The position numbers were made by a program, and so were the translations under genes. Below, in pieces: positions 32,879 to 45,499 of a stretch of DNA of 64,000 nt; within the stretch, counting starts at the first letter, position 1; each line of letters opens with the position of its first letter. The DNA is taken from NCBI GenBank assembly GCA_946800325.1, contig OX326961.1, positions 49,393,793 to 49,457,792 of the forward strand. Direction: 5' to 3'. Under the pieces are notes generated by a model. The model searched no databases, had not been told where the DNA came from, and was given only the letters and a program-made list of their open reading frames with translations. The DNA comes from Luzula sylvatica. Its lineage: Eukaryota; Streptophyta; Magnoliopsida; Poales; Juncaceae.

Positions 32879-33505
32879 TATTTTCCCTATCCTTTATCTT
32901 TTCCAATTTAGTGTTGGCTAAACAAACTTAATATAATTCATATCTTAAATAAGTTAGTTATGGGTAATGTGTGTGAAATGATGATGTGTGTATACATGCT
33001 AGTATGTGTGTGATTTATTTGTGAAAATATGTCTAAAAACTCTTTTATGTTTGAATCATTAAATAAATAACTAAAATTGTACAATTATAAAAAGAGGAAG
33101 TTGAGTTGTTTGGATTATAATTAATTTTATGCCAGGCGTGAGATAAAATTAGTATTTTTTTGTGTTTTTTTATTAGCCGCAAGTTAGAGGAAAAATAATT
33201 AAATGTCAGGAAATTTTAGAAATGAAAAAGAAGAAGTGAAGAGTAATATCAGGATTTTTTTTTTTTTTTTTTTTTTAATTTTAGAAATGAAGAGTAATGT
33301 GAAGATTATATTTGTTAATTAAGTTTAACTACAAAATGATCATGTAAATGAAAAGAAAAAAAAAATTAAACTAATTTTATGAAGATCTTGTACCAAATTT
33401 AAAATACACCGTGCAAAGCCCATGTTCAGCCCAATGGCATTTTCTCTCTCTCTCAACCCCTCTCAGATCTAGCAGACGAATTTTCACTTAAACCCCGATC
33501 AACCA
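32879..33505. other. WAK-TRAPPC1 intergenic region and TRAPPC1 promoter
   Basis: Non-coding, with a T tract at 33248-33273. The last 100 bp contain AAGCCCATG and CAGCCCAATGG, reminiscent of site II (TGGGCY) elements of plant housekeeping promoters, plus a TCTCTCTC leader. The same order precedes the copy at 18176, which shows that the two are duplicates. Confidence 0.5.
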
Positions 33506-34330
33506 ATGCAGTTCTTCACTGGATCGGCGATCACCGACGCGAGTCCGTTGCCGGCGGCTCCGCCAGGCACGGGCGCGACGGGGAACAATGCCAATATGAT
33601 ATACGTGTTCAATCGGGCCGGGTTGTGTCTCTTGTATCGCGAGTGGCTCCGCCCCTTGCGCACTCTGGATCAAAATCAGGATCACAAGCTCATGTTTGGT
33701 TTGCTCTTCTCTCTCCGATCCTTCACCAACAAGATCGACCCCACTGCGTAAATCTTCTTTCCAATTTCCAATTTTTTCTTTTACATCAGTATTATTTGTT
33801 TTTTTTTTAACATGATTCTCCACTGGATTTCAGCTCGATTTACGATTTTGATATTCCCATTTTTGAAATCCTTCTGTGCTGAAAAAGGAAATTTAGGAGT
33901 GCCGTTGCTACCAGGTGAAGGTTGCTCATTCTATAGCTTCACGACAAACACTTACAAGCTCAGCTTGATGGAGAGCCCCTCTGGTATCAAGGTATCTTCT
34001 TTTTTCATACTTAATTTACATCATATATTTAATTTTCATAATTTTAGCTATTATGAAGCTTCGAGTACTTGAATTTTTTCACAGCTTATTTTAATAACGC
34101 ATCATAAAACTGGTGATCAGAGAGAATCGTTGAAGTATATTTATAATCTTTATGTCGAATTTGTGGTCAAGAATCCTCTATATGTACCTGGAACTCCAAT
34201 TCAGTATGTTTTTTTTTCCTTAGATATTTTTTCGTATTTTATTTCGTTAATTTTCATGTAATTATTTGCCTGTTATAGGTGTGATCTCTTCACGAAGAAT
34301 CTTGATCAGTATGTGAAGACATTGATTTAG
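33506..34330 (+). CDS. TRAPPC1/BET5-like trafficking complex subunit, copy 2 (possibly broken splice site)
   Basis: Four exons: 33506-33747, about 33877-33991, 34085-34203 and 34279-34330. Together they encode about 175 residues, a little above the usual length for plant TRAPPC1. Diagnostic stretches are MIYVFNRAGLCLLYREW, DHKLMFGLLFSLRSF, EKGNLGVPLLPGEGCSFYSF, LKYIYNLYVEFVVKNPLY and DQYVKTLI. The longin-like subunit helps form the TRAPP core that activates Rab GTPases for ER-Golgi and later traffic (family knowledge). The expected acceptor of exon 2 reads TG at 33875-33876 where copy 1 has AG, and alternative AGs nearby lead to stops. Unless the sequence is wrong or an unusual site is used, this copy would misfold at the RNA level, so an intact gene probably lies elsewhere. 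Confidence 0.82.
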
Positions 34331-35865
34331 TGCATGGAAGGTAATTTTGTTGTTATTGCGTGCAAATTATGATCGATTTTTAATTTATTTCGTTTCTTAT
34401 TTTCAGGATTTTGACGACCATTGCTTTGTGATAAGGTTTTGTAATAATATTGGAGAAGATTAGAAAAATGGAACAAGTTTTATTGATTTCTTATTTCTTT
34501 GCTCTTTTTTATTTCATAGTCCTTCATTTGCAGTTTTGAAATGTTTCTTGGGCCTTTTTATTTCTTTTGATGAAATATTTGGGCATTTTTTACCAAGTTT
34601 TTTTTTTTTTTACCTTCAAAGAAATCATGAAGATATATACTCGCCGTCGCGAAGGTATACTTGATTTTGGTGATGGTAGAGTATCTCAAATACATAATTT
34701 GGCATTGTAAATCGTCAAAACGCCAGCAATATTAACCGTCAGTATGTTCTATTGCCACCAAATATTCAAAAGTCGTATCAAATATTGCCAGCAAATACTC
34801 GCGTCCAATCAAATCGCCAGCAATATTACAAATATAATATTGTCAAATCTATCTCGTGATTTCCTTCCAAAAATCATTACTGAAATCAATATTATTCTCA
34901 AAATTTTAAGTAGCTAATATAGGGGTAATACGGGAAAAAAATTGAACGAACAAAATTAACAATTTTTTTAACTAAAAGTTCAATTTGGAAATATCTATGA
35001 TATATTTGAAGGGTTTATAGGGGTATTTATGAAATTTCACGTTTTTGAGAGGTAGACATGAAATTATCATGATATTTTGCAGGGATTGTTGTTTACAAAT
35101 ATAGAATATTCGATAAATACTAATTTACAAATTAATGCATCAATCAAATATGATAATAATACGTGCCTTGGAATATCATTCCATCGAATAAAATTTCTTG
35201 AAATACAATATTCCAATGCCCATTTTGAAACCCGAACTAACCGACCCATGAGAGAATAGATTAAAAATCATAAGGTTTTTGAAGGATCGAAGAACTCATA
35301 CTAGCATGTCCCGATATTCACAAGCGAATGAGAATGTTCGAGTGTGGACAACAGTAGAGAATAGTATACTAATCGATGCATCAATTCACGAACATGATCG
35401 GATCTGGTACCACACTCACTAGATCTGTGAAACCCTTCAACTAGATTTTTTAAATCGAGATAATTTTTTGAAAATTCGCCATGTGGACTTGACATGTTAT
35501 ACCGACCTGAACTGCAGAGATTCGGATATGTTTCATTGTGCAATATAGAGGTACTCGAAATTCCAATTTTTAAACTACCAGTTATTATCAAACCCTTTTT
35601 TATATTTGGGTACCTTAAGATTTTCACAAAATTCTTTTACTATAATTCAGGTTCTCTTTGTTATTTGAAAATTAGTATTTTTGCTCATGTATTATAATTA
35701 TAACCTCGTACAATTTTATATTATCATCAATTCAATCTTGACATTAATAATCACACACCCCATACTGACATAAACAAGAAAGCTCCGAAGACTACTAGTA
35801 ATAATCTCGTGTCTATGTCTACACTGAAAAATGGAAAAATAAATAGAAATAGAAAATAGAAGATA
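34331..35865. other. Intergenic region between TRAPPC1 and the minus-strand WAK
   Basis: No gene seen. TRAPPC1 3' UTR probably spans about 34331-34550. CGCCAGCAATATTA occurs twice (34720, 34825). The remaining sequence is AT-rich with short, unsupported open frames. Confidence 0.5.
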
Positions 35866-38800
35866 TCATCGAGGAAAATGGGATGATGATAACAGTTCGC
35901 TTTCAAGGCTAATCTGTCTGGTTGAATCATTGCCAGCAAATTGATCATTTAACGCGCTAGATGTACCCTTGGCCGAAGCGAGTAAATGGCGCTTCTTGGA
36001 GCCTTGCAAAACTTCGAGTCTTGTTTCGACTTGTTTCATGGTGGGTCTTTCATCTCCTCTCAATCTCAAGCACGATTCTGCAAGAGAAGCAACTGCTAAA
36101 ATATCTACACGATGCTCCTCCTCTGTGATTTGCGGGTCGAGAATCTCGTCGAGGCGATTTCTTCTCATGGCAGAGCAGAAATGTGCTGCAAGATTTTCGC
36201 CCGCTTCAAATTTTAAAATAGAAATTGGCTTTTCTCTTGTTAGCAGCTCAGCAAGAATTACACCGAAGCTAAAAACATCGCTCTTCTCAGTCAAACGACC
36301 GGTATAGTGGTATTCGGGGTCCAAATATCCATGCGTTCCTTGTATGGCCGTATTAATGCCGGTATGGTCAATTGGAATTAACCTCGAAGCTCCAAAATCG
36401 GACACTTTCACCGTAAGATAATCATCAAGCAGTATGTTCGCAGACTTGATGTCTCTATGGAAAACCGATATGGAAGCAGCGGAATGTAAATGTGCTAGAG
36501 CCCTTGCGGTCTCCAATGCAATCCTAAATCGGTCTTTCCATGATAACACATCACAGCCTTCACCTTCACGGCGAAGATGATCGAAAAGTGTCCCGTTTGA
36601 AATGAACTCGTACACTAAAAGCGGAACTTGGGACTCCAAGCAACACCCGTAGAGCTTAACCACATTTTTATGGTCGATTTGGGAGAGAATTGCAACCTCG
36701 TTGATGAATTGATCGATTTCGGTCTGCATAATCATTGATGATTTCTTAATAGCGACAACCCGCTGGTCCGATAACATGCCCTTGTATACTATGCCATGCC
36801 CACCACGGCCCACGATACGAGTCTGATCAAATTTGTTTGTTGCTTTCTCGAGCTCTCTTAAACTAAATATCTTCACCCGCTCGGCAATATCATTATTTGA
36901 TGAAATTAATTGTTGTAACAATATCCCGTGATTTCTCTTGAAGAACTTCCTTTTTAATTTCTTAGACCTTCTTCTCCTAAACCATCGTATTAACAGGAGA
37001 CTGGCTAGAAGTAAAATGATGAGTCCAAAGCCAGTGATTACACCTATGAAGATTACCATACCTAGAAAAGTGATAAAAGCATGCGACTATTAGTCTATTA
37101 CTGATCTGTATGGTGTATGGTTGATAAAAGCATGTGACTATTAGTGCTAATTCTAAACCATAGTATATTTACCCATTTATATAATTATTTTATGCAATTT
37201 GATTATAAACAAATGTCACAACCTGTGAAGTGTTCCCTCAATAATGGCATGCAGGGGGCCTTTCCATCTCCACGAGTTCCTGGCGGGCAAAGACAATCAT
37301 ATGAGCCTTGTTTGTTGATGCATGTATCGTAACAATCATTGATATCCGGATTCATGCATTCATTGATATCTGCGATCCCATTAAGACAAAAAGAATTTAC
37401 ATAAACTTATCTTAAAATATATACCGGTTAAGAGAAAATATTTTGCATTCCAATTGGATTGTACTTCAAACGACTACCAATACATTTTGAAAATATTTTT
37501 GAGTGCATTCCAAAATGTATTGGAGGTCGTTTGGAGTGCATTTCATTCAAGTGCGATTTTTTTTCTCTTTTAGATATTATATCAACTCAAGAACATAATA
37601 AAATGAAGGAAATAAATAGATGAATATTTTAATTTCAAGTTTTATAAAAAAATATGTGCTTATACATATTGTATATTTTATACTTTGTATTGTACCTTTT
37701 ATACCGTACGATTTACTATTTGTTGTATCTTTTATACTTTTTATTTTAATGAAACAACTGTAATAACATATATTTATATTTAAACTAATTACTATGTGCT
37801 CAGACATACTTTATCTTTTCTGTATTTTTTCATGTCGTTTATTTTTTGTTCATATAATAACATTTAGTTCTATCATTTTTTGTATTTTTCTCTTAAGAAA
37901 GTTGTATCGCGGTTGTAGTAAAAATGTATAAAATTTACTATGTTTAATATTGATCACATTGTAAATATGTATAAATATGAGCGTCAAAGGTATGCAATAA
38001 TTATAAAAAATAAAAAAAATTGGACGTTGTCCGAATTTTGAGTGTTGTCCGCAAAAAATGGACTGCTCGGTCTATTTTACTAATCTCTTTTAAACCGGAT
38101 TGCGACCAATTTTTGGGCCTTTCCTAGATTTCGAAATGGACACATGACATCTCCTTATATAATATGGCATGTTGAAATATAATTGCAGTGCAATTATGTG
38201 GAGTGCAATAGTTGGTCTCTGGGCTTAATTAAATAACTTCACCAAAATCATATTCAAATTTTTTTAAGAACTAGGAGAATACTCGCGCTACGCGACAAAC
38301 ATGTAAATTATGTTTTTCATTGTAATACAATTATATATTTGTATGATAATATTAATAATATCATCTTAAAATAAAGTTATTTGAATTCATTTATCTGTGA
38401 TTATCCATATGTTTTATAATTATTATAAATTATGATAACAATTTTTTTTTTTTTATCAAATAATAATACCCATATTAGTGTCATTATATACTAATATATA
38501 AGAATAAGATATAATACAATTTTGCGAAAAACGTAACAACAAATATTATATCATTGTTCACAATAGTTCATACAATATCAAATATTAAAATAATGAATCA
38601 TACAACATATGTAGTAACACATTATTAATTATATATAGTAATATTTTTTATTGATTGAAATGCCATGGAAAATATAAAATAATATAAAACTTAATAGTGG
38701 AGGTAATTTAATAAATAATATCAAAATTTAATTGATAATAGACATAAATACAAATTATTTTATATCATATGATTTCTTTTATTTTACATTTTGTAAAATA

Positions 38801-40709
38801 ACAATACAATTTGATAAGTGTTTATAAGTTTAAAAAGTTATTTAGATGGATAAACTTTTTTTAATTCTATTATTTTTTGAAAATGTTTTGTTTGCTTACA
38901 AACACAAATATAATCTACTTAGTATTATATATGAGATTCTTATTGTTATAATTTTTTTAAAAATAAATAGTAATACATAAAAATTCTATTATGCAAATAA
39001 ATTCTTAAACATATATTATGTAAATGTGTATTTTTTTGCATTATATTTTCTTACGTAATATCTTTACAAATTGAAATTATGAAAAATAGTATGTATGAAC
39101 TATGCTAATATGGATGTAAAAATTAAGAGAAAAATAAAATGAATATATTTGATGGGTTTATAAAATTAAATTTCCAAAATAATACTAATATATGTTGTAT
39201 TTTTTTTTATAATATTACATATTAAATTATTAGTATTTCATATATAAATTTTTCATATTCCATTGCATTCACATTTGATTATATAATCTTATGTGAAATG
39301 TAAAACAATTGATTATACTTGGTCTAATATGATTCTAACAAATAATAATAAGCCACATCATTAATGTAGAATAGTGTGACTTTCTAAAAATGATTAAAAC
39401 ATTGTGTAAAATAATAACACATAAATGGCTACACAAAATATGATTTTCAAAAAATCTAACAAAAAACTAATGATTGAGATTAAACCACATTTCTACATCT
39501 AATGATTCAAATTAATACTTAAAAATAATAAATAAAAATATTAATACATATAATGAAATCACATCACACAATCTAATGGTTAATAATCAAGATAAAAATG
39601 ATGATGTGGATTTATGAGAAGTATCAAAGATATGTGCAAAATAAAATAAAAAAAGTGAGTTAATTGGATTTGCATCAAATTTTGTATCGTGTAATAAATA
39701 ATGAACTTTTCCTTCCTCAAAATTTGAGTGACTCTGAAATTTATTACACAACATTAATTTCGATGTACATTCAACGATTAAAAAATGGATCATGCATACC
39801 TTGGCAGCCTTGAGTCATGTAAGGATTGCCTTCAAATCCCTCTTGGCAGCTGCATTTAAAACCACCGGTATTGTTGACGTAATAACACTTGCTATTCTTA
39901 CTTAAGCATTGACAGTATGACCAAAATGGACGATAAGTCCAATCCAGCACAAAAGGGATCACCATGGAGTTACCCGAAGATGGCGGCCCCGAAAAGGGAT
40001 CCAACAACGTTTTAACCTCGTCGAAATTGTTAGTGAACCACTCCCTCTCCACAAGGAGAGCACTGTTGCGCTGCGGAATTTCTACAGGAGTGACCGGTCT
40101 CGGACTCACATTTGTGAGCTTAAGGGCATAAGATTTATCAACAAAAGGCACGGAATCGAAGGAAGTTTGGCAGCAGAGAACTCCGGTGCACGAGCGATTT
40201 AAGAAGTTAGGATCTGGAGTTGTCGATCCGCACAATGACACACAAGCACTGATCGGGTCATCGAGATCAAGGTCGATAGCCTGGGCTATTGCTCCACACC
40301 CGAAGGCAACAAGTAGATTTCTTTGGGTCGACAAAGAGAAGGGGCCATCGTCAATAATCTTTATATTAACATTCCCGTCATTTCCATTGGGGAGTGTCAA
40401 TATATTACTTTTAGCACGCACGATACCTTCGTGCAAAAAGATGTCGAGGACTTGGGTTGTGCCATCGCTTAAAAATAGCCTTGGAGGGTGATATGTTTGG
40501 TCGCAAATCACCTCAAAGCCGTCATAGTGGCAATCCGTCCCGATGCCGAATGGGAACGGGATCGTGATGTTGCCGCAACTTGCGGGGCAACCAGGTAGAG
40601 CTGAAACCGTTGTAGCTTCGATTGCCACATGTAAAGTCTGCAATATCAGAATTATTCCTATCATCATCGTAGTTGTAATCAGGGAACACATCTTTTTTAA
40701 CAAAAGCAT
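35866..40709 (-). CDS. Wall-associated receptor kinase (WAK/WAKL), apparently intact, three exons
   Basis: Exons are 40709-39800, 37369-37223 and 37061-35866: 2253 nt in frame, 750 aa. Residues about 1-35 form a signal peptide (hydrophobic TMMIGIILILQTLHVAIEA); ATG 40709 is chosen, though 40745 and 40667 are also in frame. GUB_WAK follows (PGCPASCGNITIPFPFGIG, SACVSLCG), then WAK_assoc (EREWFTNNFDEVKTLLDPF) and EGF-like KCSCQEGFEGNPY. Exon 2 is an EGF_CA domain (DINECMNPD.NDCYDTCIN). Exon 3 carries a transmembrane helix (IFIGVITGFGLIILLLASLLL) with a basic stop-transfer segment. The kinase shows GRGGHGIVYKG, VAIKKS, HRDIKSANILLDD, DFGAS and GTHGYLDPEYH, the RD type. Introns are 97-161 bp to 2430 bp; the long one contains a Helitron-like insertion. 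It is closely related to the plus-strand copy 3 kb away in inverted orientation. Confidence 0.93.
38271..39760 (-). mobile_element. Possible Helitron in the long WAK intron (3' end at 38271; 5' end uncertain)
   Basis: On the minus strand the sequence GTCGCGTAGCGCGAGTATT is followed by CTCCTAG then T. A GC-rich CGCG-TAG-CGCG hairpin about 10 nt before a terminal CTAG and a host T is the classic Helitron 3' end. The interior is very AT-rich. The 5' TC end is not certain; a candidate lies near 39758. No Rep/helicase, so it would be non-autonomous. Confidence 0.45.
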
Positions 40710-40867
40710 ATTTTCTACTGAAATTTGAAGGTAGAAAGAGCACAAGTAAGAATGTTCACTCGATCATTCCTAGCCATAACTGCTCTTGTGAAGTCAAAGT
40801 CAGTCACTCGATTCACACTAGCCCATATTGAAAAAGAGAATATTCTACTTTTCCCCCTCCCCCCCCC

Positions 40868-40889
40868 ACACACACACACACACCACCAC

Positions 40890-40918
<29 letters not shown>
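40868..40918. repeat. (CA)n-rich microsatellite upstream of the WAK gene
   Basis: Interrupted CA repeat with CCACCACC in the middle, about 160-210 bp upstream of the WAK start codon and preceded by a C8 run. It may vary in length between individuals. Confidence 0.9.
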
Positions 40919-40920
<2 letters not shown>

Positions 40921-41157
40921 CCCCATACTTTCATGATCTCCCAATTAATCCATCATAATAAAAATAATTCATAATTAATTCATAATTATTAAAAAATTAA
41001 TACGTAATTAAGATCGATATAGATTAAAGATTAATTACAAATATTCAATTATTAATAAATATGGATTAATCGTTAATTGAGAGAGAGGTAATTAGGAATT
41101 AATTGTCTTCGAATTTGTATCATGAAAATGTGGGAGAAATGAGGGGCATGATAGAAG

Positions 41158-41227
41158 GTGTTTATGTAGTGGATTATGCCTGTTTATGTAGTGGATTATG
41201 CTGGTAAGGTGTTTATGTAGTGGAAGT
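41158..41227. repeat. Three tandem copies of a 21-26 bp unit
   Basis: The unit GTGTTTATGTAGTGGATTATGC is present in three adjacent, slightly diverged copies. Non-coding. Confidence 0.8.
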
Positions 41228-41250
41228 CAATTTAATAAATAATTTAGTTT

Positions 41251-41519
41251 GGGAAATTATACTTTGCCCCCTCAATTTCCCCACAATTCCCCCACACTAA
41301 TTAATTTCATAATTAGTGTGGTGGATTAGCGATTAATTCATGATTATTAAAATTTTAATATATAATTAAGGTCCATATCAATTGATGATTAATTCTAAAT
41401 AATTAAAAATAAATAACTACGAATTAATCGTTAATTCAAAACACTAATTATTGAATTAACCATAAATTACTATTGTGGAAAAATTGTGGAGGAATTTGAG
41501 GGGCATGATATATGGCCTC
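41251..41519. mobile_element. Mutator-type MITE (269 bp), 9-bp TSD
   Basis: ATTTAGTTT at 41242-41250 and 41520-41528 is a perfect 9-bp duplication. Imperfect inverted ends share a CCCCTCAA.TTCC.CCACAAT block (left GGGAAATTATACTTTGCCCC; right, inverted, GAGGCCATATATCATGCCCC). It belongs with 44877-45151; an older relative may span 40840-41160. Confidence 0.78.
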
Positions 41520-41661
41520 ATTTAGTTTTCCACTCCTATCTCACTAGTTGCTAGAGGTTCCCAGATCACGATCATCTAAGGGAGATTTTACTTTGCCCCA
41601 GATCTCACCATTACATCCTCTATATCTCAAATAACACCTCTAATTGACATATTAATTAACA

Positions 41662-41666
<5 letters not shown>

Positions 41667-41720
<54 letters not shown>
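41667..41720. repeat. (TA)n microsatellite at the edge of a MULE
   Basis: About 27 TA units immediately precede the inverted repeat starting at 41721. A shorter TA run (44652-44662) follows the right end. The target duplication of the MULE may lie within it and cannot be resolved. Confidence 0.95.
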
Positions 41721-41722
<2 letters not shown>

Positions 41723-44650
41723 GGCGGTTTGGTTGAGATCTTATTTTGAGTCCAAATCTAAATCGTTAATCTAGATTCTGATGCGTGATTAAGATTTAAT
41801 TAGAAGCGCTGCCCATACCTCTCAAAATCTCTATTCCTGTGCCCGTACCTTTAGCTCCTCTCTCCCTTAACCCAATCCGAAGCTTCTATTCGTCACACCA
41901 TTTTTCTCCCAAGCTCCTCTCTCTGTCACACACCATTACCCAACAATCGTCATTCCACACCTCCCATAGCACGTGCTCCGCTCCTCTCCATCTTGTGTCA
42001 TATACTCTCCTTAACCGATCGAGCCCCTTTCATCTGAACTTGTACTCTCGAGAGCTTTTTGTTAGACTTTCTCCAGAACTCGTCTTCTCGTAAGTTTCTC
42101 CTGCGACGGCCTCCTCTCACCCTGATTTTTCCATGTTCTTATATGTTGAACGTCAGATCTACCAGTATATGCAATAGACTAGTCTTAACATGTATAAGTC
42201 AGACTTTTACCCTCTTTCTACTTCACACTTAGTTAAAAGAAAAATCACGGAACTACTTTTCTTAGTACGAATTAAGAGTTTGAAAGGATTAGCAATGTAT
42301 GCAGTAAAAAGGCGCTCGAAACAGCACAAGTAGAACCAACAACAATAAATTTAATGGAGGAAAGGGAGGAATTTTCACTGGAGTATCAATTCCTATATTG
42401 ATGGATTTACTACAATATGATTTAGTCAGGTAATTAACAAAATACTATACGATGACACATGAGGGCAAGTTGGTTCAGGACATTTAGCCAAGAGATTGAA
42501 GAAATGAAGCAAATTGAGGTGTTTTGAGATGGTCTCTGGAGCCTAGCCTAGATCCTCGTGTTTACTACGGAAGAAGGAAGAAATTGGTGTGTTGTTTCCC
42601 CCTTTTTCATTGATCAATTCGGTTGAGTAAGTTCTTAGTTCTTCCTTTCGTTATTATTCTTGTGATGATTCGACATTGCGTTATTTAGTTACCGATTCAA
42701 GTATTATTTTATACTTTTTGATACTTTATGATCTCCAGAGATGATTTTTCTCAGTTGTTTTATTTATATACATGCGATATGTGCATGTTTAGCAATTTTG
42801 ATTTCTACAAGGACCTTTTTGCATAATCTTCAAATTCGAAAACGATCAAATGAGGTGTGTCGTTGTGGTACTTATTGGAGGTGTGCCGTTGTGGTACTTT
42901 GTAGAGTAAGAGGAGGATGATTGAATCGTCAGAGGAAGAGGAGCAGAAGAGTCTGGGTCTGACAATTTTTAAGGGAGTCATGGAGTGAGGAAAGATTAGT
43001 CTGGGCCAGATTCGCCGTCGAAGTAAGATGATTTCGATTTTGCGAAGATGCACATGCTAATTTGGTTAAGGTTTATTTTGTATATCTATTTTGAATAGGA
43101 TGCTAATTTGGTTAGGGTTTATTTTGTATATGTATTTTGAATAAGATTTCTTTTGTATATGAATTTTGTGCAGTAAGGGTACTGCATTTTATTACAAGTT
43201 CGATTATTCATAAAAATTCAAAAATTCACCACGAAATCAAATCAAATATACTTCAAATTGTGATTTGTTCATGTATTCTTATAATCCCGTTATTATTATT
43301 TGTTCATGCAAAAACATGTGAGTGCATGTATAAATGGATGTTTATTCTTCATTGGAAATAAATAAAGGGAAATTTTACTGTTTAGACATGATTAGTTTCG
43401 TATTACCAAAAATAGACCAATTAGTTTTAAAATTTGAGAAATAACACTCTCGACCTTTGAAAAGTCGAGAAATTGGTAAAATGCTCGACCTTTCAAAAGT
43501 CGAGCGATTTTATACCTTAAACACCCCCCATTTGCAGACTTAACAGAGTAATTAGGTCCCTAATCTGCCACCTCACCTGTTCGACTTTTGAAAAGTCGGT
43601 AGCTGTGCCACGTCACCCGTTCAACTTTTGAAAGGTCGAGGGGAATCAAACATGGAAATTTTCATCTAACCCCCTTAATTTTCTTTAATTTGCAAAAATT
43701 ACAAGACCCCCTAACTTTTCTTCAATTTGCAATTAAGCCCCTCTAAGGATATTTCATGGAATTGCTATTTTTTGGGACCAAAATACCCCTCTATTTTTCA
43801 TCTTTAAATTTAATAAACATATTTTTGTATTATTTTATTAATTTAAAATCACTATAAATATTTTTTAAAATATACTAATTATAAAAAAGTATATGTTACA
43901 TACATAATTTTAATTCTTTATTTATTATATATTTTATCATAATAACTAAAATTAAATAAAAAAATTATATAAAAAATATAGGGGTATTTTGGTCCCAAAA
44001 AATAGCAATTCCATGAAATACCCCTAGAGGGGTTTAATTGCAAATTCAAGAAAAGTTAGGGGGTCTTGTTTAGTTAGGGAATTTTTGCAAATTAAAGAAA
44101 ATTAAGGGGGTTAGATGAAAATTTCCATGTTTGATTCCCCTCGACCTTTCAAAAGTTGAACGGGTGACGTGGCACAGCTACCGACTTTTCAAAAGTCGAA
44201 CATGTGAGGTGGCAGATTAGGGACCTAATTACTCTGTTAAGTCTGCAAATGGGGGGTGTTTAAGGTATAAAATCGCTTGACTTTTGAAAGGTCGAGCATT
44301 TTACCAATTTCTCGACTTTTCAAAGGTCGAGAGTGTTATTTCTCAAATTTTGAAACTAATTGGTCTATTTTTGGTAATACGAAACTAATCCTGTCTAAAC
44401 AGTAAAATTTCCCATAAATAAATGGAAACACTGTTTGCAAACGAAGAAATACAATAAATGGAAACACTGCTGCAAACCTGTGGAGCCAGGTCATAAAAAC
44501 CGGGCAGGTCACTTATTTGGCAAGGAAAGTTAAATTGCATGTAAATTGTATATCTTGGAATAAATCTCAGTCATTCATCATGATTGAATCAATGGCTACT
44601 ATTCGGACTCAAAATAAGGACTTGAAATAAGGTCTCAACGGAACCGGCCC
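41721..44650. mobile_element. Mutator-like or related TIR element (about 2.9 kb) hosting a foldback element
   Basis: Left end GGGGCGGTTTGGTTGAGA and, inverted, right end GGGCCGGTTCCGTTGAGA align over about 33 bp including CTTATTT..AGTCC with about six mismatches. The interior (41815-42110) has a C/T-rich, Ser/Pro-coding stretch resembling a plant gene 5' leader and first exon, but no domain is recognisable. It could be a Pack-MULE. No transposase was seen. Splitting it is the foldback MULE at 43367-44413. Confidence 0.55.
43367..44413. mobile_element. Foldback MULE with ~430-bp inverted arms (1047 bp)
   Basis: Perfect 9-bp duplication ATAAATAAA (43358-43366 and 44414-44422). Arms 43367-about 43800 and about 43980-44413 are inverted copies, nearly identical, starting GGGAAATTTTACTGTTTAGA. 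The spacer of about 180 bp is AT-rich. Each arm itself contains several hairpin units with TCGACTTTTGAAAAGTCGA cores. Arm length, 9-bp TSD and absence of coding sequence fit a TIR-MULE derivative. A transcript would fold into a long duplex. Confidence 0.93.
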
Positions 44651-44876
44651 ATATATATATATAGTAATTAATAACTTTTTAATATAAATTAGGTATTATT
44701 ATTTTAGATAAATATAATCATCTGTTAATTAATTATATATTCCTTATTAATTATTATGTTAATTAAGATTTAGAAGATGTGGTGGTGAAATTCGGAGGCA
44801 AGGTAAGCACCACAGGGATTTGGGGTTAACCGTTGGACTGTTTAGTGAGACATAAATATTTGAGTTAATTTTAGAC

Positions 44877-45151
44877 GAGGCCATATACTGTACCTCCCAA
44901 TTTCCCCACGACATCGTCTATATTCCTAATTAATGGATAATTAACATGGTAATTAATCAAGTGACACTCCATTAACAGTTATTTATTATATAATTAAAAT
45001 ACATATATATTGACAATTCTTAATTAATATCAATTAATTATTAATCGGATGTCATTTTTGTTAATGATAATGTTAATTAATCATCAATTAATGATTAATT
45101 GGTGTATAAAGAATGTGGTGGGGAAATGAGGGGGGTATGACATAATTATTC
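44877..45151. mobile_element. Mutator-type MITE (275 bp), same family as 41251-41519
   Basis: ATTTTAGAC (44868-44876) and ATTTTAGAT (45152-45160) form a 9-bp duplication with one mismatch. Inverted ends contain GTACCTCCCAATTTCCCCAC and, from the right, ATACCCCCCTCATTTCCCCAC. Confidence 0.68.
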
Positions 45152-45499
45152 ATTTTAGATTTTGCTTGGTTCGAAGGCAGATGATAAGAAGAGAGGCCAA
45201 GTTATTTTCATGATTGGTTTGGATAGAGAAATGAACAGTACAAAAAAGAAAAAAGAAGAAAATAACATCTCAAATATAGTATCGAATGAACATGAAGAAA
45301 AAGGTGTTCATAAAAAAATTAGTTATTTTCAAAAATATTTATATTTTCAAATTTTTTATGTTTAAGACATGCATATTGTATTTTAGAAGTTTGCATTATC
45401 ATACTTTCTAAAAATTAGTTTCTTGTATTTATATAAATTATTTAAAAAATAAAATATATAACATAATACATTTAATTATATCTCTCCATTTGTTTTTCA

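Noticed and set aside
35301..35697. Overlapping frames of about 67-108 codons
   Set aside because: Both strands are open in AT-rich intergenic DNA, without recognisable domain, start context or splice support.
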